64,000 bases of DNA from Paraburkholderia sartisoli (GCF_900107685.1 NZ_FNRQ01000005.1:62001-126000); one strand, 5' to 3'; positions 39,817-51,176 are shown, counted from the first letter of the stretch. Made by a program: numbers and translations. The notes: generated by a model from the sequence alone, not told the origin.

Positions 39817-40209
39817 ATGGCAGACGATGGAGTAGCACGTGTGATCGCAACACCCGCCGCGGAAGCGTTGATCCATAAACTCGGCGCCGAACATGGATCG
39901 ATCCTGTTTCATCAGTCGGGTGGATGTTGCGACGGCAGCGCACCGATGTGCTTTCCTGCTTCGGAGTTCATGGTGGGCAGCTCGGACGTGCGGCTCGGTG
40001 AGATTGCCGGTGTGCCGTTCTTCATGAGCGAATCGCAGTTCGAATACTGGCAGCACACGCAGTTGATCATCGACGTCGTGCCGGGCAACGGCGGCATGTT
40101 TTCGCTTGAACGTCCGACCGGGATGCGCTTTCTTACGCGTTCGCGCCTCTTCGAGGATGCGGAAAACGCGTGGCTCGAAAAGCATCCGGTTGCGCGCGCC
40201 GATGCGTGA
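39817..40209 (+). CDS. DUF779 protein
   Basis: A 130-residue DUF779 protein. It has the cysteine-rich stretch HQSGGCCDGSAPMCFP at about 30-47, likely a metal site, then YWQHTQLIIDVVPGNGGMFSLE. Members are nearly always found next to ExaC-type aldehyde dehydrogenases. The function is unknown; a role as metal-binding helper of the dehydrogenase is inference from that pairing. GGAG stands before the ATG at 39817. It follows the dehydrogenase by 64 bases. Confidence 0.9.
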   Translation: MADDGVARVIATPAAEALIHKLGAEHGSILFHQSGGCCDGSAPMCFPASEFMVGSSDVRLGEIAGVPFFMSESQFEYWQHTQLIIDVVPGNGGMFSLERPTGMRFLTRSRLFEDAENAWLEKHPVARADA

Positions 40210-40225
40210 TTAAAGGTGTTTTCTC

Positions 40226-41014
40226 TCAGGCAGACGGCGGCGCCGGGACCGCTGCCGTCGCTGCGGTTGTTCCTGGCAAGGCATCACTTTCGTCTTTAAG
40301 GCCGACGCCGGTCAACCCGAGGCGACGCGCATGCGTCAGCAGATAATGCAGTCGGTGTGCGGCGGCATCGTATGAAAGTCCTTCGGGGCGCACGTTTGAA
40401 ATGCAGTTGCGCTGCGCGTCCGTGCAACCGGTTTTCGGCGCCCATGTCAGATAAATGCCGAGGCTGTCCGGCGAACTGAGGCCCGGCCGCTCGCCGATCA
40501 ACATCACCACCAGTTTTGCCTTCAGCAGTTCACCGATTTCGTCGCCGAGCGCGACGCGGCTCTGGCGCGCCACCACAACGGGGCCGATTTTCCAGTCTGA
40601 AAGCCGCGCGCAGACGGCCTGCAGTAAAGGCAACGACTGTCGCGACGCAGCGAACGCGGAAAGACCATCGGCGATGACGAACACGACGTCGGGCGGATCG
40701 ATCGTGACGCGCGCGAGCGCTTCGCGGCTCTCGTCGGACAAACGCCGCCCAAGATCCGGACGACGCAGATAATGCTCGCGATCGGGCGCCGCGCTATGCA
40801 CATCGAGCGACGTGAACCCATGCGCGCGCAGTTGCTCATGCAAGGCATCGGCGTCGAGCGGATGATGCACGGCGTCGCGCGCCTGCGCGTGCGAGAGATC
40901 GAATGCCAGCAGCGGCGCGGTCGGCAGACTGTTTCCCGCGCGACCCAGAGCGATACGCGCATTCGTGAATTCGCGCAGCGCGTTCCATGGATTCTTTTCG
41001 AGGAAGTCGCTCAT
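40226..41014 (-). CDS. eutC: Ethanolamine ammonia-lyase small subunit
   Basis: A 262-residue EutC. The motifs DLSHAQARDAVHHPLD, VFVIADGLSA, MLIGERPGLSSPDSLGIYLTW and GCTDAQRNCISNVR are those of the B12-binding light subunit. Together with EutB it cleaves ethanolamine to acetaldehyde and ammonia using adenosylcobalamin. Its ATG overlaps the eutB stop (ATGA), ensuring equal translation. It is convergent with the DUF779 gene, with only 16 bases between stop codons. Confidence 0.95.
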   Translation of the reverse strand: MSDFLEKNPWNALREFTNARIALGRAGNSLPTAPLLAFDLSHAQARDAVHHPLDADALHEQLRAHGFTSLDVHSAAPDREHYLRRPDLGRRLSDESREALARVTIDPPDVVFVIADGLSAFAASRQSLPLLQAVCARLSDWKIGPVVVARQSRVALGDEIGELLKAKLVVMLIGERPGLSSPDSLGIYLTWAPKTGCTDAQRNCISNVRPEGLSYDAAAHRLHYLLTHARRLGLTGVGLKDESDALPGTTAATAAVPAPPSA

Positions 41015-42411
41015 GCGAGGTCGGCTCCGATCCAATCTTTGGCGCCTTGCAGTAGCGGCTGGCGAAGCGATGCACTCAAGAGCGCGCCGCGCGTATCGGC
41101 GATCTGCATCGACTCCAGCCATTCTTCGAATTCCGGCGCGCGACGCAGGCCTAAAACATCGCGCACGTACAGCGCATCGTGGAACGACGTGCTTTGATAG
41201 TTGAGCATCACGTCGTCGGCGCCGGGAACGCCCATGATGAAATTGACGCCGGCAACGCCCAGCAGCGTGAGCAGGTTGTCCATGTCGTCCTGATCGGCTT
41301 CCGCGTGATTCGTATAGCAGATGTCGCAGCCCATCGGCACGCCGAGCAGCTTGCCGCAGAAGTGATCTTCGAGACCGGCGCGTGTGATCTGCTTGCCGTC
41401 GTACAGATACTCCGGTCCGATAAAGCCGACCACCGTGTTCACCAGAAACGGATTGAACTTGCGCGCGACGGCATACGCGCGCACTTCGCACGTCTGCTGG
41501 TCGACGCCGTGATGCGCGTTCGCCGAAAGCGCGCTGCCCTGCCCGGTTTCGAAATACATCAGGTTGTCGCCGACCGTTCCGCGTTTGAGCGACAACCCCG
41601 CCTCATACCCTTCCTGCAAAAGCGCAAGCGTGATGCCAAAACCCGCGTTCGCCTTCTCCGTTCCCGCGATCGACTGGAACACGAGATCGACCGGCGCACC
41701 CTTCTCTATCGCGGCAATCGTGCTGGTGACGTGCGTGAGCACGCACGACTGCGTCGGTACCCGATAGCGCTGGCGGAAGTCGTCGACCATGTGCAGCAGC
41801 GTGGTGATGGCGGCGAGGCTGTCGGTGGCGGGATTGATGCCGATCATCGCGTCGCCGCAACCGTACATCAGGCCGTCGAGCATCGACGCCGCGATGCCCT
41901 TGACGTCATCGGTTGCGTGATTCGGTTGCAGGCGCACGGACATGTGTCCGGGCAAGCCGACGGTATTGCGAAAGCGCGTCACCACCGGACGCTTGCGCGC
42001 CGCCACGATCAGATCCTGATTGCGCATCAGCTTCGACACCGCGGCGACCATCTCCGGTGTCAGGCCCGCCGTGATTCGCGTGAGCGCGGCGGTATCCGTC
42101 GTGCCGGAGAGCAGCCAGTTGCGGAAATCGCCGACCGTCAGATGTGCGATTTCGGCGAACGCTTCGGGCGAGTGATCGTCGATGACGAGACGTGTAACCT
42201 CGTCGCTTTCGTACGGCACGACCGCTTCGTTCAGAAACGTGCGCAACGGCACCGCTGCGAGCGCGATCTTCGCGGCGACGCGTTCTTCCTCGCTTGCCGC
42301 CGCGATGCCGGCGAGCTGGTCGCCGGAGCGCAGCGGGCTCGCCTTCGCCAGCAGGGTTTTCAGATCGGCGAACCGGTACGTACGGCTGCCGATGGTCTCC
42401 GTATAGCTCAT
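41011..42411 (-). CDS. eutB: Ethanolamine ammonia-lyase large subunit
   Basis: A 466-residue EutB forming the TIM-barrel catalytic subunit: MLDGLMYGCGDAMIGINPATDS, IAGTEKANAGFGI, YFETGQGSALSANAHHGVDQQT and CDICYTNHAEADQDDMDNL. There is no microcompartment gene set nearby, so ethanolamine use is of the simple EutBC type. I chose ATG 42411, preceded by GGAG and GGAAG; ATG 42426 would add five residues. A short tail of a probable permease gene lies just upstream. Confidence 0.95.
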   Translation of the reverse strand: MSYTETIGSRTYRFADLKTLLAKASPLRSGDQLAGIAAASEEERVAAKIALAAVPLRTFLNEAVVPYESDEVTRLVIDDHSPEAFAEIAHLTVGDFRNWLLSGTTDTAALTRITAGLTPEMVAAVSKLMRNQDLIVAARKRPVVTRFRNTVGLPGHMSVRLQPNHATDDVKGIAASMLDGLMYGCGDAMIGINPATDSLAAITTLLHMVDDFRQRYRVPTQSCVLTHVTSTIAAIEKGAPVDLVFQSIAGTEKANAGFGITLALLQEGYEAGLSLKRGTVGDNLMYFETGQGSALSANAHHGVDQQTCEVRAYAVARKFNPFLVNTVVGFIGPEYLYDGKQITRAGLEDHFCGKLLGVPMGCDICYTNHAEADQDDMDNLLTLLGVAGVNFIMGVPGADDVMLNYQSTSFHDALYVRDVLGLRRAPEFEEWLESMQIADTRGALLSASLRQPLLQGAKDWIGADLA

Positions 42412-42462
42412 CTTCCGTTGCTCCATCGCCGTTGCCCGGAAGCAGCGGCTTTGCGTGGCGCG

Positions 42463-42576
42463 TCAGTCTTCGAGCAGGGCGTTCGCCGGTGCGACTTCAT
42501 GCTGACGACGCGTCGGCAGAAAGTGCCGGTAGAAGGACACGAGACAGATCGCCATCTGAAAGTTGAAGTACACCAT
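42463..42576 (-). pseudogene. Possible C-terminal remnant of an ethanolamine permease
   Basis: A 37-residue frame (VYFNFQMAICLVSFYRH, then a charged tail ending ALLED) looks like the last membrane helix and cytoplasmic tail of an amino-acid/ethanolamine permease, a gene usually placed right before eutB. The rest of the permease is absent. It lies about 50 bases upstream of eutB on the same strand. The match is by shape only, so this could be chance. Confidence 0.4.
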
Positions 42577-42741
42577 GGGCTTGTGTGGGCCGCAAGCAGA
42601 TGTCCATCGGCCGATGGTAGAGCGCCATTAATCGATGGTGTTACCGGAAATCGGCAAGGATCAGGCGGTTTGACATGCGTGAGAACGCGCCGTGTGCGTC
42701 ACGTCGCTTGAAAGAACAACGGTCCTTGCCAGCGTCGTTGG

Positions 42742-43716
42742 TTATTCCGCGCGGATGTTGCCGCCGGAAGAGCGCCAGCGCGCCGGCGTCACGCCGATCT
42801 GTCGTTTAAAGACCCGCTGGAACGCGGCTTCCGACTGATAGCCCACCGCTTCGCCGATCTCGGCAACCGGCGTGGCGGATTGCAGCAGCGCGCGGCCGGC
42901 GATCGTCATGCGCACTTCGGTGAGCACGTCGGTGGCCGAGCGGCCGATGGCTTCCTGGAACTGTCGCACGAACGTCGCGCGCGACATGTTGCAGAGCGAC
43001 GCGAGCTGATCGAGCGTCCACGGCTCGCCGGGCGTCTCGAACATCGCCGAGACGGCCGCCTGCAGCCGCGGCCGGCCCGCGAGCGCGAGCAGCCCGTGCG
43101 GCGGTGCCGACAGTTCGCTCGCGAAGCGCAGCGTCAGCGCGAACAACGCCGCCGAGAGATGGCTCACGAGCGTTTCGCTGCCCGGCCCGTCGTCGGTGGC
43201 TTCTTCTCTCATCAATTCGATCAGGCGTGTGAGACGCGAGTTCGCCGTCGACTGGGTGGATTCGCCTGCGTCGCCATGCGCGTTGCCCGTGTTGCGCGCG
43301 TTCGCGCTGCGGACGATCAGGCGTCCCGGCAGGTGATCGCGCAATAACCGGTCGGGGACCGCGCCGAGCAGGAAGCGGCCGCAGAGGATGTCCGCCGATG
43401 CGCCCTCGCCGCCGTTCTCCATCACCACCGATGAGACCGCCTGACGCGATGCGGGCTGTATGGGCGTCTCGCCGCTGCCGTCGTGGATGCGATGGGCGTC
43501 GCCGGCTGGAAACACGATGATGTCGCCGGGGAAGAGCCGCTCCAGTGGACCGGTGCCGTCTTCGACCACCGCGCTGCCGGAGAGCAGCACGTGATACGGA
43601 ATTTCGCGGACACCCGACTTTTCCTGGCTGATGGCCCACGGCGCGCCGAAGTGACAGCGCACGTCGAGGCGTCCGGTGACGGGCATCAGGGAAAGGAGTC
43701 GACTTAACAGATCCAT
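42742..43716 (-). CDS. AraC-family regulator with cupin domain
   Basis: A 324-residue regulator. The N-terminal half is a cupin (GVREIPYHVLLSGSAVVEDG; LFPGDIIVFPAGDAHRI). The C-terminal 100 residues hold two AraC helix-turn-helix units (LDQLASLCNMSRATFVRQFQEAIG; VAEIGEAVGYQSEAAFQRVFKRQIGVTPARWR). The true start is ATG 43716, since upstream frame lacks similarity. It is divergent from the disulfide reductase gene with 191 bases between and probably controls it. The effector is unknown. Confidence 0.92.
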   Translation of the reverse strand: MDLLSRLLSLMPVTGRLDVRCHFGAPWAISQEKSGVREIPYHVLLSGSAVVEDGTGPLERLFPGDIIVFPAGDAHRIHDGSGETPIQPASRQAVSSVVMENGGEGASADILCGRFLLGAVPDRLLRDHLPGRLIVRSANARNTGNAHGDAGESTQSTANSRLTRLIELMREEATDDGPGSETLVSHLSAALFALTLRFASELSAPPHGLLALAGRPRLQAAVSAMFETPGEPWTLDQLASLCNMSRATFVRQFQEAIGRSATDVLTEVRMTIAGRALLQSATPVAEIGEAVGYQSEAAFQRVFKRQIGVTPARWRSSGGNIRAE

Positions 43717-43907
43717 ATGAGCCGCTTGAGCATGTTTATGCGTCGTTTGAGGGTTACTGCCGGGCGCGCGCCGACGTAGAGTGACCTCATGCAATTGCCA
43801 GCCGATTTTACTTGAGGCGGGCGCGGGCCGTTGGAGCCGGTGTCCACGTCTTGTGGACGGGGGTTGTGAGCGGTTGTCGGCCATATGCGCTACCCATTGA
43901 GGATGTC

Positions 43908-45365
43908 ATGAAAACAGTTCAAACCGATGTTGCGATTATTGGCGCCGGTAGTGCCGGGTTGTCGGCGTACCGCGCGGCGAAGGCGGCAGGCGCGTCCGCG
44001 ATTCTCATCGAAGGCGGGCCGTATGGGACGACGTGTGCGCGTGTGGGATGTATGCCGTCGAAGCTGCTTATCGCGGCGGCTGAGGCAGCGCATGCCGCAG
44101 CGCGGACGGCGCCGTTTGGCGTGCATGTCGACGGGACTATCCGTATCGATGGGCGTGAGGTGATGGCGCGGGTGAAAAGCGAGCGTGACCGCTTCGTGGG
44201 TTTTGTGGTCGAGAGTACCGAGGGGATTCCGGAAGTGGACCGGTTGACCGGTTACGCGCGGTTTATCGATGATGGGTTGTTGCAGGTCGGTAATCACACG
44301 CAGGTGCGTGCGCGCAGTGTGGTGATTGCTACCGGTTCGTCGCCGTATGTGCCGGAGATGTACCGGAAGCTGGGCGACCGGGCGATTGTGAATGACGATG
44401 TTTTTGCCTGGGACGATCTTCCGCGGAAGGTCGCTGTTGTGGGCGCTGGGGTGATCGGGCTGGAGCTGGGGCAGGCTTTGTCGCGGCTCGGGGTGGATGT
44501 GACCGTTCTCGGCGCGCGTGGGCGGGTTGGGCCTTTGACGGACCCTGAGGTTAAGGCCTATGCGGAGAAGGTGTTTGCTGATGGGTTCCGGTTTTTCGCG
44601 CGGGCTGAGGTGGAGGCGGTTTCGCGTGAAGGTGACAGCGTGCGGATGCAGTATCGGACTGGGGTTGGTGCTGGTTCTGCTTCTGGGCAGGTGGTTGAGG
44701 ATACGTTTGATTATGTGCTGGTTGCGGCGGGTCGGCGGCCTGATGTGGCTGGGCTGGCGCTGGGGAATACATCCCTTGAGGTCGGTAAGGACGGCGTGCC
44801 TGTTTATGATCCGCTGACTTTGCAGGCCGGTGCTTCCCCTGTGTTTATCGCCGGGGATGTGAATGGCGTGTTGCCGTTACTGCATGAAGCCGCCGATGAA
44901 GGTAAGGCGGCTGGGACGAATGCTGCGCGGTTTCCAGATGTTGTGCCGCTGGGACGGCGGGCTCCGATTTCGGTGGTTTTTTCAGACCCGGGCGTGGCGA
45001 TGGTTGGTGCGCGGTTTGTTGATCTGGCGCCGGGTTCGTTCGTGATCGGTGAGGTCAGTTTCGAAGACCAGGGTCGTAGCCGGATCATGTTGCGTAATCG
45101 TGGGTTAATGCATGTTTATGTCGACAAGGCTACGCGGCAGTTCGTCGGCGCGGAATGGATCGGGCCGGATGCTGAACACATCGCTCACTTGCTGGCGTGG
45201 GCGCTGCAGATGAAGCTCACCGTCGATGCGATGTTGGAAATGCCTTTTTATCATCCTGTGGTTGAGGAAGGGGTTAGGACGGCTTTGAGGGCTGCGGTGG
45301 TAGCGCTGGGCGAGGTTGGGGCGCGAGAGGTGTTTCCTGTTGATCCAGCTCAAAATGCCGGCTGA
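43908..45365 (+). CDS. Pyridine nucleotide-disulfide oxidoreductase (dihydrolipoamide dehydrogenase-like)
   Basis: A 485-residue class I flavin disulfide reductase: FAD site IIGAGSAGLSAYRAA, redox pair C43/C48 in TCARVGCMPSK, NAD(P) site VAVVGAGVIGLELGQ, and a C-terminal His-Glu pair in FYHPVVEEG. It resembles the MerA/Lpd branch but carries no lipoyl or HMA domain. It is not beside any 2-oxoacid dehydrogenase genes, so the partner disulfide is unknown. From about 44.2 kb its codons use clearly more T-ending forms than most of the window. GAGG precedes the ATG. Confidence 0.9.
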   Translation: MKTVQTDVAIIGAGSAGLSAYRAAKAAGASAILIEGGPYGTTCARVGCMPSKLLIAAAEAAHAAARTAPFGVHVDGTIRIDGREVMARVKSERDRFVGFVVESTEGIPEVDRLTGYARFIDDGLLQVGNHTQVRARSVVIATGSSPYVPEMYRKLGDRAIVNDDVFAWDDLPRKVAVVGAGVIGLELGQALSRLGVDVTVLGARGRVGPLTDPEVKAYAEKVFADGFRFFARAEVEAVSREGDSVRMQYRTGVGAGSASGQVVEDTFDYVLVAAGRRPDVAGLALGNTSLEVGKDGVPVYDPLTLQAGASPVFIAGDVNGVLPLLHEAADEGKAAGTNAARFPDVVPLGRRAPISVVFSDPGVAMVGARFVDLAPGSFVIGEVSFEDQGRSRIMLRNRGLMHVYVDKATRQFVGAEWIGPDAEHIAHLLAWALQMKLTVDAMLEMPFYHPVVEEGVRTALRAAVVALGEVGAREVFPVDPAQNAG

Positions 45366-45499
45366 TCTTGCCGCCGGATGGCCGTTCGGCATATTGTTTG
45401 CGAATTTTCACTGCGTGAAAATAGATCGGATGACTCACTAAACGTCATCGACCGAGCCGATTGATAGAACGGCGGAGAACACCTGGAAGGAAAAGAAGC

Positions 45500-45562
45500 G
45501 CGGGCCGTATGGGCGGCAACCCATACGGCCCGCTGACCACAACCAACTCAACGAAGGAGTTG
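45500..45562 (+). promoter_or_regulatory. Two hairpins in the symE leader
   Basis: First, a perfect 14-bp stem GCGGGCCGTATGGG / CCCATACGGCCCGC (45500-45513 with 45520-45533), loop CGGCAA. Second, CAACTC / GAGTTG (45544-45549 with 45557-45562), whose 3' arm covers the GAG of the ribosome site AAGGAG (45554-45559). The second could hide the ribosome site; the first could belong to an antisense RNA or block upstream reading. Confidence 0.6.
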
Positions 45563-45565
45563 ACT

Positions 45566-45808
45566 ATGGCTGACGCCAATCATAAAGCAGTTGCGCCTGT
45601 TACCGAACGCTTCGCGACGATTTCGTCACAAAGACGGCCGAGGCCGATTAGAAGCGTCCACGATTACTACCGCCCACGTAAGGATTTGCCGCCGGCGCCC
45701 TGGATTCGTCTCGCGGGACGATGGCTCGAAAAGGCCGGGTTTCAAATTAACAGCCGCATTCGGGTCGAGGTTCAGCGTGGGAAGCTTGTGATCACGCTTG
45801 TGGGCTGA
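45566..45808 (+). CDS. SymE-family type I toxin
   Basis: An 80-residue protein. Its last 40 residues, PWIRLAGRWLEKAGFQINSRIRVEV then GKLVITL, are the SymE toxin domain, an AbrB-like swapped-hairpin fold. In E. coli, SymE is an SOS-induced toxin that condenses the nucleoid and is held down by the antisense RNA SymR over its leader. Here the ATG at 45566 has AAGGAG seven bases upstream inside a hairpin. No LexA box was seen close by. An antisense RNA may exist on the minus strand of the leader, but I cannot demonstrate it. Confidence 0.85.
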   Translation: MADANHKAVAPVTERFATISSQRRPRPIRSVHDYYRPRKDLPPAPWIRLAGRWLEKAGFQINSRIRVEVQRGKLVITLVG

Positions 45809-45863
45809 ACATCGGTGTGATCAGCGAACCCGGCGGCGCCGGGTTCGCGTTGTGAGGCAAGCG

Positions 45864-46979
45864 CTAATTGATGAGCTCGTAGGCTGTACTCCGGCCACTC
45901 GCAGCGGATTTACGCAATGCGCCAAGCACGACAAGCTCTCCGATATCGCGCAACGCAGTATCCTGGGAGCACTTCGCGATCGCGGCCCACTTACTGCTTG
46001 TCAATTTCCCCTCGAAGCCGTCCAACAGTCGATTAAGCAGTTTCACCTGGCGTTCGTTCAAAGGCGTTCCAGCCCACCGCTGCCAGAAGCGCGTTTTGGC
46101 GAGAACCGCATCGACTGTTTGTTGCGCGTTTCCCACCGCGCGATTCAGGGTCTTCAAAAACCACAGCAACCACTCAGTGATATCGAGCGAGCCTTTCTGC
46201 GTGCGTTCGAGAACGTCGTAGTAGGCGCTGCACTCTCGCTGGATTTGCGCTGAGAGACTGTAAAAACGTTGCGGGCTGCCGTCGGCGCGGGCAAGCAACA
46301 AGTCTCCGATCGCTCGTGCGATGCGGCCATTACCGTCGCCAAAGGGATGCAGCGTCACGAGCCAGAGGTGTGCGAGTCCCGCCTTGATGAGCGCGGGCTG
46401 ACCTGAATCGTTGTTGATCCAGTTGAGGAAGCTCGTCATCGCGTCGTTCAGGCGACTGGCCGGAGGCGCCTCGAAATGGGCGCGTTGGTGGCCTATCGGC
46501 CCCGACACGACCTGCATGGGGCCGTTGGCATCGTCGCGCCATACGCCGACCTCGATTCGGGACATGCCGCTGTAACCGGTCGGGAACAACGCTGCGTGCC
46601 ATGCGAATAGCCGGTCGGCTGTTACCGGACCGACGCAGTTGATTGTGGCGTCCAGCACCATCTCGACCACGCCTTCCACGTGGCGGTCGACAGGAGCCAA
46701 CGCCCCTATGTCCACACCCAGGCGACGCGCGATTGAGGACCGTACCGATTGCGCATTGAGCTGTTCACCCTCGATCTCGCTCGTTTTCAGTACGTCTTCG
46801 GTGAGCGCAGCAAGGCTGGCCTGGTCGCGCAGAGCCACGCCGACGTCGGCCAGACGGCCAAGCAGTAGCCCCTGCGCCTGCGCTACGTCCGTCAGGGCTG
46901 ACGTAACCCGCGACAGGTCGTACCGCCATTCCGGCCAAGCAGGGTCCTGCCAGATATAGGTCCAATCTCCGCTTTTCAT
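45864..46979 (-). CDS. Fic family protein with DUF4172 and winged-helix domains
   Basis: A 371-residue protein. An N-terminal DUF4172 region (TYIWQDPAWPEWRYD) contains the inhibitory helix T66-x3-E70-G71 (TSEIEG), so it is a self-inhibited class II Fic. The active site HPFGDGNGRIARA has H211 and the GNGR anion loop. A C-terminal winged helix (about 305-371, LNERQVKLLNRLLDGFEGKL...STAYELIN) should bind DNA. It would AMPylate a target protein. I chose ATG 46979; a GTG at 47006 is possible. Four operator-like half-sites directly upstream suggest control by its own winged helix. Confidence 0.93.
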   Translation of the reverse strand: MKSGDWTYIWQDPAWPEWRYDLSRVTSALTDVAQAQGLLLGRLADVGVALRDQASLAALTEDVLKTSEIEGEQLNAQSVRSSIARRLGVDIGALAPVDRHVEGVVEMVLDATINCVGPVTADRLFAWHAALFPTGYSGMSRIEVGVWRDDANGPMQVVSGPIGHQRAHFEAPPASRLNDAMTSFLNWINNDSGQPALIKAGLAHLWLVTLHPFGDGNGRIARAIGDLLLARADGSPQRFYSLSAQIQRECSAYYDVLERTQKGSLDITEWLLWFLKTLNRAVGNAQQTVDAVLAKTRFWQRWAGTPLNERQVKLLNRLLDGFEGKLTSSKWAAIAKCSQDTALRDIGELVVLGALRKSAASGRSTAYELIN

Positions 46980-46986
46980 GCGGAGA

Positions 46987-47061
46987 TTATGCGGTGCAAT
47001 CGCCACGTCCGCAAGCTATTCGCCGCAAAATTTGCGGTGAATCTGAGGGTTATTCGCCGCA
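46987..47061 (-). promoter_or_regulatory. Repeated operator-like half-sites upstream of fic
   Basis: Four copies of a motif near ATTCGCCGCA or its complement: TTATGCGGTGCAAT (46987-47000), ATTCGCCGCAAA (47018-47029) immediately facing TTTGCGGTGAAT (47031-47042), and TTATTCGCCGC (47050-47060). The middle two form an almost perfect inverted repeat. They lie 8-80 bases before the fic start. Confidence 0.65.
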
Positions 47062-47406
47062 GCGATGCTTGGACCGACGCCCCTCGCTTACCATCCTTCG
47101 AGCTAGCCCTGACTTGAGGTTCTGCACAGGAATCTGCCCAAAAACCAACCTTTGCCCGCGATCCGTTGTCGGGACAACTGGGTTTTCATCCTTGCTTTGT
47201 TCGGCGAACAACTAAGCACGATGACGCCAGGCGGCCTGTGTCCCGAGCAATCAGGCACCCGACGTTACCTCCTCAAGGCTCCCGAATGAAGACGCTGCGA
47301 ACTGGTTTTTATGTCAATTAGCTGAGAATGCTGAATGGAGAAGATATAAGTCGCTCAAGAACGTGGGCAAATTGCCGTTTACCTAGCAATTAACCAAGAG
47401 AGCGAA
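47062..47406. other. Intergenic region between fic and the HNH nuclease gene
   Basis: About 345 bases between divergent fic and HNH nuclease genes. It holds their promoters and is more AT-rich toward the nuclease gene. No open frame with a ribosome site and no repeat array was seen. Confidence 0.5.
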
Positions 47407-48426
47407 ATGACCACGAGCGTAATGGCGAGCCCGCGAGCATGGTCACTTCTCACGATCGACGGTGCCCGGCAGTACGGAGGAAACGCTGGATATGCGGACA
47501 ATCCGGAAGAGGTTTACCGTTATGACAGTGATGTCGCCAACTACCGGCAGGTGTCAGAAGACGACGTGATCATTCTGCGATCCCGCTCCGATGTCATCGG
47601 TGTTGCTCGGATCGAGAAGATCCTCTCTGAGCAAGGTGCGAAGGAACGTCTTCGTTGTCCGCATTGCCATGTCACCAACATCAAAGAGCGGGCAACAATG
47701 CAGCCGCGGTGGGCGTGCAAAAACCGACACACGTTTGAGGAGCCCGAGCGGCAGACCGTTACTGTCGGTACGTTCGAGGCTCACTACGGCAGAACCTTTC
47801 GTCCGGCTCCCCCAACGTTGACACTGACTCGTTTGAATGAGGCAGTCATGCGGCCGAGCGACCAAATGTCGATTAAGGAGCTCGATCTCGGCCGAATAGA
47901 GGAATGGCTCCGAACCGATAGCGGTTGTCATCAGCTGGTCGTTGATTACGCCAGCGCGATCGCGCCGGACGGGGCGGCGCAAAATGATACTGGTCTTGAG
48001 GCGCCCACGTCGATCATCGAAACGCGACGACGCGTACTGCGTGAAGTGAATCTGAGGCGAGGACAGCCGCAATTCCGGGAGCGGCTCATCCGGCGCTATG
48101 GCAACGCCTGCCAGATCAGCGCATGCACCTTCCCGGGTCTTGTCGAAGCGGCCCACATCACCCCCTATGCTCTCACCTACGAAAATGGCGCTCATAATGG
48201 GCTTCTTTTACGTAGCGACCTTCATACCCTCTTCGATCTAGGGCTGCTGGCAGTCGACCCCGCCAGCATGGCTGTTGCACTGCACCCTGCGTTACTAATG
48301 ACGGACTATGTATCTTTTGAAGGCCGACTACTGTTCACGAATGGAACTACCGGCCCCGATCGCGCGGCACTTGCTGAGCGATGGAAATTCTTCAAGAGCC
48401 AGTTGTCTCGCAGTGGAGGGCTGTAA
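47407..48426 (+). CDS. HNH endonuclease with N-terminal reader-like domain and zinc ribbon
   Basis: A 339-residue protein. The C-terminal HNH nuclease core has H250 (VEAAHITPY), N264 (GAHNGLLL) and H273 (RSDLHTLFDLG), after C235/C240. This is the restriction-type HNH found in McrA-like enzymes. A small zinc ribbon (C84, C87, C104) lies at 80-110. Residues 10-75 (YADNPEEVYRYDSDVANYRQVSEDDVIILRSR...GVARIEKI) resemble a PUA/EVE-like fold used to read modified bases; this is inference. It would cut modified or foreign DNA. No methyltransferase is adjacent, fitting a modification-dependent enzyme. Confidence 0.85.
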   Translation: MTTSVMASPRAWSLLTIDGARQYGGNAGYADNPEEVYRYDSDVANYRQVSEDDVIILRSRSDVIGVARIEKILSEQGAKERLRCPHCHVTNIKERATMQPRWACKNRHTFEEPERQTVTVGTFEAHYGRTFRPAPPTLTLTRLNEAVMRPSDQMSIKELDLGRIEEWLRTDSGCHQLVVDYASAIAPDGAAQNDTGLEAPTSIIETRRRVLREVNLRRGQPQFRERLIRRYGNACQISACTFPGLVEAAHITPYALTYENGAHNGLLLRSDLHTLFDLGLLAVDPASMAVALHPALLMTDYVSFEGRLLFTNGTTGPDRAALAERWKFFKSQLSRSGGL

Positions 48427-48580
48427 TTGAAGTACAGATCTATTGATCTGCCCTTCAACTGCCCCGAGTTAGCAACTTCAAGGTTGCATGGTTACGCTGC
48501 CTGTCGCTGCTCGCCCTGAAGGCGAGCGCGACCTTCCAAGATGCGGGATTTCATCAGCTTGGCGACCGCGGCGAACAAGA
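48427..48580. other. Region between HNH gene and gyrB stop
   Basis: A hairpin GCTCGCC / GGCGAGC (around 48509-48527) without a T run lies between the convergent HNH and gyrB genes and may help end one or both transcripts. Nothing else is visible. Confidence 0.45.
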
Positions 48581-51094
<2,514 letters not shown>

Positions 51095-51176
51095 TTACTG
51101 CTCGGGACTTTTCAAAACACCATAAAAACGCCAAAGGGGCACTGCGCCCCTTGGTGTCATCTGGTTGTCGAACGCT

